The notes under the pieces: model-generated
Databases searched by the model: none
Seen by the model: the letters and a program-made list of their open reading frames with translations, nothing else
Told to the model about the DNA's origin: nothing
Made by a program: the position numbers and the translations under genes
Assembly (NCBI RefSeq): GCF_932276165.1
Contig: NC_064001.1
Location: forward strand, 1,929,501 to 1,993,500
Direction: 5' to 3'
From: Plutella xylostella
Taxonomy: Eukaryota > Arthropoda > Insecta > Lepidoptera > Plutellidae
Length of the DNA: 64,000 nucleotides
Shown: positions 21,936 through 32,900 of the stretch, in pieces
Layout of the letters: each line of letters opens with the position of its first letter
Numbering within the stretch: position 1 is the stretch's first letter

Positions 21936-22870
21936 CCATGCAGGAAGGCCTCCCACGCTGCACTCGAGAACTCGTCTACCCCAACAGTTATCTGTTCTTC
22001 GGCAGAGATGACCAGCCCACTGCCACTTCAGCTTGCATATTTCGACAGCTATGTCGGTAACCTTAGTCCTCTGACGGATAACCTTTTTTTACGATACGAT
22101 CCATCAGAGAAACCCTAAGGATAGCTCTCTTCATAGCACGCTGAGCGACTTTAAATCTATGGACCAGTCCTACCGTCAGTGTCCACGTCTCTGCACCATA
22201 CGTCATTACTGACAGCACGCACTTGTTGAAGACTTTAGTCTCAAGTGCAGTCCAACCCAGTTGGATGCGCCTTGCAGCCTCCTTGTCAGAGTCTGGCTTG
22301 GCTTCTGCCTAGCCGAATCTGCCCGAGGTAGACATATTCTTTCACAACTTCGCTGTTAGTTGCTTCACCAACGATCACCGATTCCGGTTTAATGTGAGCA
22401 TTGCAAGTACATGACTTTCGTCCTGTCCAAGTTCATACCGGCATAGGCATACCGGGAAGCAGCATTTAGGCCAGTTAGCATCCAGCTGAGTTCCTGCAGA
22501 GATTCTGCCATAACAACGATGTCGTCCGCGAAGCGGTGGTCTGATATGTATTCGCCATTTATACAGTAAGTATATGCCATGTCCGTACGTCCAACGTCCT
22601 AAATATATCTGCCAATGCATTGGTGAACAGTTTCGGAGATATCACATCCCCCTGTCTCACTCCTAGTAGCAGTTGGATAGGTCTTGTCTTGTGGTCCTGT
22701 ACTTGGACAGTCATAGTAGCAGCATCTCAACAGCTCGATATAGTGCCAGTCAATTTGGCATCTCTGCAAAGATTCCAAAACTCCCCAGGTCTCGATGGAG
22801 TTGAAGGTTTTTTCGTAGTCCTCAAAGGCCGTGGATATTGTACTAAAACAGATACACGATGGGATAATTT
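21936..22870 (-). pseudogene. RTE-type LINE RT fragment, minus strand
   Basis: On the minus strand it reads YISDHRFADDIVVMAESLQE (catalytic FADD box near 22530), then GLNAASRYAYAGMNLDRTKV. Further downstream are blocks matching the plus-strand copy at 20390, including the 'cgtcagaggactaaggttac' segment. Frames are broken in several places. It lies in the outer hAT-like element, right of the inner one. Confidence 0.8.
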
Positions 22871-23166
22871 AATTAATAAAAAAACAAGCTTAACTTTCGC
22901 ATTAACGCGCGTCTCAGGATTTTATTTTTTGTTTATTACATATTAAATGTTTATGAGTAATTATCCTTTTGTTATAACTAGTAAGAAAATTTTTGGTAAG
23001 AGTAATTTTTAATTAAGCGTCTTAGTTAATAAATAAATATTATTTGTCTTTATTGATTTTTTTTACTAAAGTACCCAGTTTTTTCGACCTTTGGCGACCC
23101 CCCTACAGAAGCTTCGCGACCCCCCAGGGGGTCGCGACCCACAGGTTGAAAAACACTGCTGTAACG

Positions 23167-23753
23167 CATTCAGAACAAGGTGACGTGTCGTTTACATGAA
23201 AAAAAAATATGTCTACTCAGTGTATTTAAAAAAAAATATAATTTGATAAATTTTTGATAAAAAATGATATTTTTTCTGATAAGGCACTAAGTTTTTTTTT
23301 GTAATTGATATACATATTTGTTCGTATTATGCATCCATAGATAGAGGTTGTTTATAACGATAAGCGTAAACGCCGTTAAAATCCCTAACGATAGGTGGGG
23401 CGACGACCAAAGCTTAGACCGCTGTCACTAGGTGTAGGTGTAGGTACATAATAAAATATATTCATAATAATAATTTAATAATAAAAAACCGAGCGGTGAG
23501 TGTAGTTTCACCGTACCACTGTATAAAAACCGTAAGTGTTGATGTTATAATCTTGACAATAATCTATTCTATTCTTACAACCGTAAAAAATAGCAAATAT
23601 TTCATACAAAAATATGTAATTATTAACATATTAGATTGTCCCTAACCATGACCGTGCCATGACCCCACTGTGACGTCATACGACTCAATTCCCCTACCAT
23701 TAATCACCATGGATATCCCTTGACACTATCTTTTGTTTCGTATAAAAGATATG
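23167..23753. other. non-coding interval
   Basis: AT-rich with long T and A runs. Nothing supported. Confidence 0.4.
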
Positions 23754-23762
23754 TATACATAC

Positions 23763-24020
23763 ACACGACCGAATGGCGTAGTGGTTAGTGACCCTGACTA
23801 CTGAGCCAAAGGCCCCGAGTTCAATTCCCGGCTGGGGCAGATATTTGTTTAAACACAGATATTTGTTCTCGGGTCTTGGATGTTCCCGTAAAATAGCAAT
23901 AGGACCGCCCCCTATTTCATTGGGACTAACATAACACTGGCGAAAAGTGGGTGCAGCAACGCACCTCTGCCTACGCCGCAAGGGAATACATTAGTACAAG
24001 GTGTGATTGTTTTTTTTTTT
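23763..24020 (+). repeat. tRNA-derived SINE, full-length, TSD tatacatac
   Basis: The head 'cgaccgaatggcgtagtggt' with A-box-like and B-box-like (gagttcaattcccggctgg) elements resembles a tRNA gene. A shared body follows ('gggtcttggatgttcccgta', 'ccgccccctatttcattggg') and the tail ends in a T-run. The target duplication tatacatac is at 23754-23762 and 24021-24029. It is about 258 bp. Copies: 55635-55891 (-) and the split copy 12944-13075/17553-17640 (-). Confidence 0.88.
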
Positions 24021-24370
24021 TATACATACTAGATAATATATTTTATCCATTCTCATTAACATTTATAAAGAAAACACTGAGAAAAAATGCGATAAATTGC
24101 ATGTTTCTGTGACGATATGAAATTACTGAACGTATGTAGTTACGAGTCATTGAGGCTGTATTATGTATGTAAATTTCAACCTCTTTTTGTAAAAAGGGAA
24201 TTTATTTTTAGTAGCCGTAGCCTTAAAGGGTTTTTTTAATACATTGCTTTAAATGGTGGTAATAAAACTTTGTTGGGCTCTGTTGGATACTGGTTTAAAA
24301 GTAACTAATTAGAATGTTTTTCTTTCACAGAAAACCACAGAATTCTAATAGTAAGAGTTTATTTGTATTA

Positions 24371-24620
24371 TGACGGCACCGTAGTTAAGGCGGTAGTGAA
24401 GCTACTTCCGAAGCTGGGGGGCCGCGGGTTTGGATCCCGCCCAGGGCAAACATTCGTGTGATGAGCACTTGTGTTTGCCTTGTGTCTGGTTGTCGTTTAT
24501 ATATTCAATATGTATCTATCTATGTATTTGTGTAGATATATCAGCTGTCTGACACCCATAACACAGGTTCTAGCTTGGGATGGCCGTGTGTGAGATGTCC
24601 CCACATATTTATTATTTATT
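24371..24620 (+). repeat. second tRNA-related SINE family
   Basis: The head 'ggcaccgtagttaaggcggt' and a B-box-like gggtttggatcccgc are tRNA-like. The body 'ggttctagcttgggatggcc' and 'gtgagatgtccccacatatt' leads into a (ttta)n-like tail. It is different from the 23763 family. Confidence 0.65.
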
Positions 24621-24664
24621 TATTTTCAAGTTATGGTTGATTTAGATGCCCAGTCGTGTAATCA

Positions 24665-24740
24665 AAGGCAATGAAAAAGTTCCACCTACCATTGACATTC
24701 GATATGTCACTGGAACTTTGTAATTCCTCGTGAGTGTACT
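24665..24740. repeat. palindromic MITE remnant
   Basis: 'gcaatgaaaaagttccacct' pairs with 'ggaactttgtaattcctcgt', related to the 1587 and 10850 elements. Confidence 0.5.
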
Positions 24741-24888
24741 ATACTCTGTCCATTATACTCGTATTATTGGTTTTTAGACATTCGAAATCCCATACATATT
24801 TGACAACTGCAAAGGAAAACCAACCTTACTTACCAGACATAAGGAAACGTCAAAAAATACAAAAACATATTGGAAGCTCTATAGTCAT

Positions 24889-24976
24889 TGCTACGGATTT
24901 TGTAGCAAAGTGCTACGAATTTCGTAGCATTCTGCTACAAATATCGTAGCAACTTGCTACGAGTTTCGTAGCAAAA
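24889..24976. repeat. 22-bp minisatellite of palindromic units
   Basis: Four tandem 22-bp units start at 24889, 24911, 24933 and 24955. Each is nearly palindromic around tgctacgaatttcgtagca, so the whole array can fold into several alternative hairpins. Confidence 0.75.
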
Positions 24977-26112
24977 TGAGGGATGTAATTTATTTGTATT
25001 GAAGGTGTTTTCGGATTAAATAGAATGCATTTTTCTCTTATCTTATAGAATTGTTTAAGCAAGAAGTACATCTATCTAATTACCTATTAACTCCAGAACC
25101 ATACTATCTATAAGCAGCATGTGTAAATAAAACGAGAGACATTCCTTATTTATTGGCCCAGATACGCTAATAACCTTCATCATAGTTTGTTATTAATATT
25201 GCATCTGGTTTCTCGAATATACGTTTAATCTCAGAAATTAGGTCATCTTTGCCCCTAGAGGGAATATTAGTTTAGCCCTTAACTGCGTCAAAGGGACATA
25301 ATTGGCTCTTATAAGGGTAACCAACTCAGGTCTAGGCCTTACAGCTGTGACGGAAAATTTGTTCAAAATGCATCCGTTAACTGTTATTTATTTATATGGC
25401 CGGCAGATCTTGGTTATAGGATCCAAAATAGGCATTAGCCTGTTTTGGTTTTGGTATTTTATCTTAGGGAAAACAAGCTTTTGATAAAAGTTACGATGTT
25501 TTAAATTTTGAAAACGCAAGATCTACGCACTTACAGGCCGGGATCTAACAGTGTGATCGGAGTCCAGAGTCTATCGTAGAGGCCACAAAGTTCTTCATTC
25601 TGAACAACTTTATAATTATGACCTGCGATGCTACCCCATAAAAAAATTACGTGATTTTGTGTGGGTTGTACATTTTTGTCGTGATATCCCAAGAATGAAG
25701 AGCTCTATGGCCTCTACGAAAGACTCACCCTATAATTTTAGATGCTAGCAGGCCTTTCGGATGTGCACCCACGAAATACTTATTCTGTATATTTCCATTA
25801 GCACCTCACTATTGGCTTCTTCTACCAACTAACAGAATGCGCTTGGTGAAGAATAAAGAGGAGGAGCTAACCGCCACCCTCCAGTAGTGGAGAGACACTA
25901 GAAGAAGAAGAAGAAGATTGACTAACAATATCTTTAGCATTTAACATGGGAGCATGTCGCAAACGCGGAGGAGTATCAATCTGGCGAAGAAATTGCTTTT
26001 TGACAATAAGCCCGCCTTTGTGTACAAAATTTTCTTAATTTGTACTTTTGTCTGTGTATGTTTTTTGTATGCAATAAATTATGTATAAATGAATAATTCT
26101 CCCGTGTTGCAG
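24977..26112. other. non-coding interval upstream of gene 1 exon A
   Basis: Probably intron, because exon A begins in mid-codon. It contains an inverted-repeat element (25561-25730), a (gaa)n run near 25893 and the polypyrimidine/AG acceptor before 26113. Confidence 0.45.
25561..25730. mobile_element. inverted-repeat element (MITE-like)
   Basis: 'cgtagaggccacaaagttct' with tcattct (25575-25601) pairs imperfectly with 'agaatgaagagctctatggc' with ctctacg (25692-25718). It is about 170 bp with no coding sequence. Confidence 0.5.
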
Positions 26113-26223
26113 ACGCGGAGGGCACGGGCGGCGCGGACCTGCAGCGCAAGCTGGACCTGCTGAATGGAGCCCTCGACGCGGAGCGGGAGCAGGCACGCCG
26201 GCAGATGCAGTACATCGCTCACT
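26113..26223 (+). CDS. gene 1 exon A (phase 1 to phase 1)
   Basis: The acceptor is cag at 26110-26112 and the donor GTGAGT follows 26223. It encodes AEGTGGADLQRKLDLLNG, then ALDAEREQARRQMQYIAH, an amphipathic, probably coiled-coil segment. Its 3' 52 bases plus donor are tandemly copied eight more times downstream. The first donor is assumed to be the normal one because its phase fits exon B. Confidence 0.85.
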
Positions 26224-26404
26224 GTGAGTGTCTCACACACACATACACACACACACACCTCGACGCCGAGCGGGGGCAGGCACGCCGCCAGATGCAGTAC
26301 ATCGCTCACTGTGAGTGTCTCACACACACATACACACACACACACCTCGACGCCGAGCGGGGGCAGGCACGCCGCCAGATGCAGTACATCGCTCACTGTG
26401 AGTG

Positions 26405-26435
<31 letters not shown>

Positions 26436-26494
26436 CTCGACGCGGAGCGGGAGCAGGCGCGCCGGCAGATGCAGTACATCGCTCACTGTGAGTG

Positions 26495-26535
<41 letters not shown>

Positions 26536-26592
26536 CGACGCGGAGCGGGAGCAGGCGCGCCGGCAGATGCAGTACATCGCTCACTGTGAGTG

Positions 26593-26635
<43 letters not shown>

Positions 26636-26692
26636 CGACGCGGAGCGGGAGCAGGCGCGCCGGCAGATGCAGTACATCGCTCACTGTGAGTG

Positions 26693-26737
<45 letters not shown>

Positions 26738-26794
26738 CGACGCGGAGCGGGAGCAGGCGCGCCGGCAGATGCAGTACATCGCTCACTGTGAGTG

Positions 26795-26833
<39 letters not shown>

Positions 26834-26890
26834 CGACGCGGAGCGGGAGCAGGCGCGCCGGCAGATGCAGTACATCGCTCACTGTGAGTG

Positions 26891-26929
<39 letters not shown>

Positions 26930-29900
26930 CGACGCGGAGCGGGAGCAGGCACGCCGGCAGATGCAGTACACCGTTCACTGTGAGTGTCTCTCACACACAC
27001 ACACACACACGCGTACCGTCATGACTAAGTATACAACCTATGTAGTATACCTAAGCTACTGTATTCGGTAAGTAACTCAGTACTTAGACCTATAAAAGGT
27101 CTGTTTCTAAGGAAAAGTCCATTTGTCTAATGTAATACCAATAGCTCTAAGTTGAAACACTTATTTACAGACACACTTTACCACAAACCATAAAAATACA
27201 TAAGTGAGTATTCTCACGTCGCGCATGTATGTCTGAAGGCAATCTTTATATGTCCCGAGGGACCGATGACTTCAATGTATTCCTTATTTCCTACCTACCT
27301 ATAGGGTAGAAGTTTATCTGTGAACGAACTGGAAGTGGGACAATCCAAACCAACAAAGTGTGGTTCTCAAAAAGACTTAAAAGAAGGTAGCCCCTCCCAT
27401 AGTAAGAAAGTGGCGCAACTAATTAACCATTCGGCTCTAAAGTGAATAGATAAAAACCACAACTACACTCAAGGCAAACATAAATAAAGGTACTTACATA
27501 GTGTTGTTTTTTGGAAAAATAATCTTGTTATATATATCTGCCTTTTAATACATACGCAACACTGAAAGTGTCGAAGCAAAATAGATAGAAGTCTTTTGAT
27601 CGCGAGGGAAATATTCCACCGTCTCATGGGAATTGTAAGATAAAGAACAGGGAATATTATGTTTACATAACAAAGATGGAATAGATTTTATGCCGTTACT
27701 ATACGATATTATTTCAAAAATGCTTGCATAATTTATTCTGCTCACGACTCACAACTGCAATCCCCAAAAGGGTGGACTGAGGTGTCTCGCAAGCGAGCCA
27801 CTGTACATTTGTAATCTACTTGGGGTTATATCTCTACGTTCTAGATGTGCAAGTTTCCTCACAATGTTTTCCTTTGCTGAAAATAACTGGTTGGTGGGTT
27901 CACTTCTGTAGATGTGCTAAATCTAGATATGCAGGTTTCCTCACGATGTTTTCCTTCCCTGTAAGAGTGATGGTATAGGCTCATTGTACTTAAATTCCAA
28001 AGAACTCATTCGTATCTCTTGCGTGAGAAGCGGGCGCTTACCCGACAGAGCTACCACCGCTCCTGAAATATATCATTTTATAAAGCTTTCTGTCTTTTCA
28101 CCGGTTCTCGGTTCTGACCTCCCCCTTCCATACTTCCAGCGGGCTATTCCGAAGACTCGGACTACACGTCGGACCTGAACTACCCGGTGGGCCAGCACGC
28201 CAACTGCAGCGCCAGCCAGTTCCGCTCCGCCGCGCACCAGATGCACACCCCGCAGGTACACGCAGTATTACTACCCGGTGGGGCAGCATTACTACCCGGA
28301 GGGGCAGCATAACTACCCGGTGGGGCAGCATTACTACCCGTTGGGGCAGCATTACTACTCGTTGAAGCATTACTACCCGGTGGGGCAGCATTACTACCCG
28401 ATGGGGCAGCATTACTACCCGGAGGAGTGGAATTACTACCCGATGGGGTAGCATTACTACCCGGAGGGGTAGAATTACTACCCTGAGTACACGCAGTATT
28501 TAATACCTCTAAGGTGGGCCATTATTCGTGAAATTCCCAACCTCACGACAGGAAGCCAGAGATCTAGGTTCCCGGACATCCGAGGGTTTTTGATCGTAGT
28601 AACTTCACGTCTTTGCAATATACAAGTATAACAAGACTATAAATATGGTTTCATCTTCCTCCATGCAACTTTTGCAAAGTGGAGTGCATTGAATATAGTA
28701 GCACCCCAATTAAAAAGTTAAAAAAAGATTCAGTTCAGTCCCTCTGCATAGCGGTCCGTTATTGACGCAGATAAACGTCGTGATTGACCGCTCATTTTTG
28801 TAGGTTTTGACATTTAAATGATGAAGAAAGGAAACCACCCAATCTGTTTCAATAATTTCCAAAATCGAATTTAATATTTTGCAAAATTAAGGTAAAACAA
28901 TAAAAATTTTAACATTTCATATTATAATAAAATATTAGTTCCTTTGTCATAAGTTGATGCCATTAGCTTCATACTTTTATTTTTCTACGGAAACAATATA
29001 AAATAATTTTCAATACGTACGCACGTACAATATCGTATAAGCTGTATGAGATTGACATAATAATTATTAAGATGAAATTCAACTCACTCAATCATTTAAA
29101 AATCAATTTTCAGCATTGGTAAAATTGTTTGACATCAATTCGCACCACAATGAAAGCAATCAAATAAAATTGGAGCTTAATTTCTTTTTCTTCTTCCAAT
29201 ACAATTTCGAATCTGAAAAACTATTATTCGGTGGCATTTATAACGAAATTTCCTAGAATATTCGAGTGAGTTTCGGAAAATTGAGATAAAACGTAAAACT
29301 TGTTGAGCTTCAAATGTTTACACAATAATGAGTAAAGTTTGTACGAACTAATTATAAACTGTAATTAAATTAATTTGTCACTGACAACGCGCCACTATAG
29401 TTCGATTCTAGTGGGACAAAGTGATTTATGAACAAAGTACCCAACTTACAACGTTTTCCTTTAAAAGGATTATCATTATCATTTCCCCGTTATCGTCCAC
29501 CGCTCATAGAATATAGAATAAATATCATCACGACCCATTTCGTCCCCACTGCTGGGGCACGGGTCTCCTTCCAATGAAGGAAGGGTTTAGGCCTAGTCCA
29601 CCACGCTGGCCAAGTGCGGGTTGGTGGACTCCAACACAAGCAAGCTTGTGCTGAGAGAGTTGTCGGGTAAGTGGGCAACCCGACTGTCAGATGTTTTCAA
29701 GCCGCCCGAAAGCCTCTGACTAGGCTTAACGACTACTGCCGAAGCAGCAGCCGGGACCCACGGCTTAACGTGCCGTCCGAAGCACGGAAGCGTCCAGAAA
29801 AACACCACTTGAAATTGGTCAGCCATCCAATGGCTGACCGTGTCAGTTGTTGCTTAACCTCAGCGATTAGTTACGAGTACGATCACTGAGGCCCGCTCGA

Positions 29901-32900
29901 CTACGGACGCTTCTAGAATAAATAAAATAGATATAAATAGGTCTCTCCTATGAAGCGTCACAACACTATGCTGTCCACGGCCTTCCTCATCCAGGCACTA
30001 CCGATTAAGATCATCGGTGTCCAGTGGGCTGGAGGGCATCCCACGCTATGCTTATTTGTAAGAAGCTTCATTGAAGAACTTGTTTACTCCGCAGTAGCCT
30101 TTAGCCCGCAGTAGTTCTTTTGCCATATTTTTAAAATTATTTTTATTATTTCTCCCTACTTTATTGTAGATAAACATCACTATCACGGCGATGTGATTGG
30201 TTGGTAGAAAGATACGGGGCAACTCGGTCACACATTGTGGTACAACTGGGATGGAATATGAAGTGAAATATAAGTGTTCCATCAAAAGTGCCGTAACTTC
30301 ACAAATATTAATGAGTACAATAATTCCCCGCCAGAGGTCGCTGGAGGCGTCGCGAGAGAACTCGTACGAGCGCGACGAGTACCACCTGCACGGCGACCCC
30401 GACCCGCTCTACTACAACAGCCAGCCGCGGACCAGGTAAGAACGAAAGAAAGAAGGAATATACATTTATTTAGAACTAGAAAAATACACCACATATACAG
30501 AAAAATATTATACGCTAGTAAAACAATTACAGATACACGATTTAAGGCAGGCACTAGCGCCGCCAGTGGTTAAAAATTCATAACTTCCGTTTGAGAGCGC
30601 TTTTCCAAAAACTGCCAAGGCCATCCCCCTTGTCATGCTACTCGTAATTAAACCTAAGACTGTGATCCCTGAAGGGGTAGTCAGAAATCAAAATAGTTCG
30701 CGAACCGTCGTTGTATGTAGATGTGCACAGTTTGTTAGAGATGTGCTCTTTTAAGGAATGCTAAGAAGAAAATTGGCAGAATATCTAACATTTTTTCAGT
30801 TATAAAGTTTAGCAGCGCCATCTATGTTTTATTCCATGAACTATTACCACCTCTCCAAGAGCTGTAACTCACGGCGCCATCTATGACTCATGTCAAGAAC
30901 TATCACAACACTTTCTCAACCACCTCCTCTCACGTTCCAGGATAGACTCGTGGTCCACGTACCAACCACAGCTGCAGTTGACTGCACAAGCCAGCGTGGA
31001 GTCCGCCATCTCGTGGCGCACCGCCGCAGACTGGCAGTCCGCAGGTTGGTGATAGACTGTATAGTCAGCAAAAGATGTATCTAACCGCTCCAGTGTAAAC
31101 ACTTTGGGTTGCACCATCAAAACTTAGACTTTTGTGAAAAAATATAAAGAGCCTGTCAAACGTTTTGAAAATAATCATGCCAATTCTGTTCTAACGAGGT
31201 TTATTTTTCTTACTATAAATACAAGGTAAGTTGAGTTGGTGTCAATAGTTTGACCTTTAGAGTATCGGGTGAAAAATGAGTTATTATTTATTGGAGTCAT
31301 TAGATTTTAATAAGAAAATGAAGATAAATAAGTTACCTACGTTATGTTATGCTAACTAGGTATACCTACAAAATTCTTAATTCATTGAAATATCATTTCA
31401 GAAGACCAAAGGAGGCCGAGTTTAGAGCGACAGAATACTCTGTACGACGACATGACTTACGGATTCGAAGCCTACACTGCTACAATAAGGTACTTACCTA
31501 ACCCATATATGCCCAGAGGGTCGCTAACGACCCAGTTGAGTTTTTTGCATCTTTGAACTCAGAATCTGAATCTTAATCATATCCCAAAGTAAAACAACTT
31601 CATATAAAAACTAGTTATGGGCATATATGGGCTAAATACTTAGTTAGGATGTTTTAATTGCCTGAGAATTTAATCAGTCTATAATCAAGTAAGCGGGATT
31701 ACACGTCATTTTCGCGCGTCCCGCCGGCATATTCCACGCGTTACAATGAATACTTGTATGAAAAGAACTCTTGAGCATGTCACACGTGCGGGCAATCCCG
31801 CGTGCATGAATAATTATACTTAATGTTTACTTATAATAAAATGTACTTATATTATACCTACGCAATAATAGCATTGTTTCAATCACCCCGTTAATAAGAC
31901 TTTGCGTGAAAGATTCACACACATTCATGTGAAACTGTGGACCAACATTCCAGAAACCCATTTAAACCACAACCCATATTCCTTCCAGGGACCACTCTCA
32001 ACTCTCACAGCAAGCCAGTTACGAAGAGTACTTCGACTCGACGAGCTACCCGTACCAGACCTCGTACCTAGGGGAGGACTCCCGGCAATGGGACAGCGGG
32101 GGACGGTACTTCTTCGACGACGGCTGCGGCCTCACGCCCACGGAGTATGAGAACATTGTGAACAAAAGACGGTCGTCCGTCGTGCAATTGCCTCAGCTGC
32201 CGGGTGGGAAACAGGTTAGATTTAATTTGATTGTTTGTCGATAATGATATGGGTCACTTCATTACTGTATCCAGTTACTTCCAATTACCAAAAGTTTCTT
32301 CGTAAAGTTTTTTCTACGACCTACGCTACGAAGAAGAGAGATTTCGTAGTGCTATCTCTTACAAAAAGTAAGAGACGCGAGTATATAAACATGGGTATAA
32401 GTTGCTATAACTTTTCACTACGAATTTGTGAATAGGCGGTGTGAATTCTAAAAGATAAAAAACCGGCCAAGTGCGAGTCGGGCTCGCGCACAAAGGGTTC
32501 CGTAGCAGCAAATATAATATTACAGTTAAATCAACCTATCTCAAAAACTATAAGAGATACTTTGATCAAACCAAAAATCGTTGAAAGAGTTAATTAGCAT
32601 GCATCACCTCTATTTTTTTTAGAATTTTATACCCCGTAGTTATAAAAATAGAGGGGGGGGGACATACTTTTTACGACTTTGAGAGCTGATATCTCAAAAA
32701 CCGTTTACTTTAAGAAAAATGTTTTTTAGAAAACTTTATATCATTTTAAAAGACCTTTCCATTGATATCCCACACGGGTATGTACATCGAAAAAAAAAAT
32801 TTCATCCCTCAGTTACATGTATGGGGGGCCCCACCCCCAATTCTTTTTTTTACTATTTAGTGTCATATTTTTGTAGCGGTTCATACAACACATATTCCCA

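Larger units (their letters stand above)
19614..23166. mobile_element. outer hAT-like element, 3.5 kb, TSD ctgtaacg
   Basis: The element occupies 19622-23158, flanked by the 8-bp duplication ctgtaacg at 19614-19621 and 23159-23166. The ends are inverted: cagtgtttttcaacc on the left and ggttgaaaaacactg on the right, with subterminal GCGACCCCC repeats on both sides. An 8-bp TSD and CAGTG..CACTG ends fit hAT transposons. No transposase is visible. The interior is filled by another hAT-like element and RTE LINE pieces. Confidence 0.9.

Noticed and set aside
23763..23840. Possible tRNA gene
   Set aside because: It is tRNA-like only in its promoter boxes, is followed by a constant SINE body and flanked by a target duplication. 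It is the SINE head.
26164..27071. Long open frames on both strands through the CA-rich array, up to 288 codons
   Set aside because: CA/TG runs lack stops in every frame and the exon-derived units are GC-rich. The openness is compositional. Only the first unit has an acceptor.
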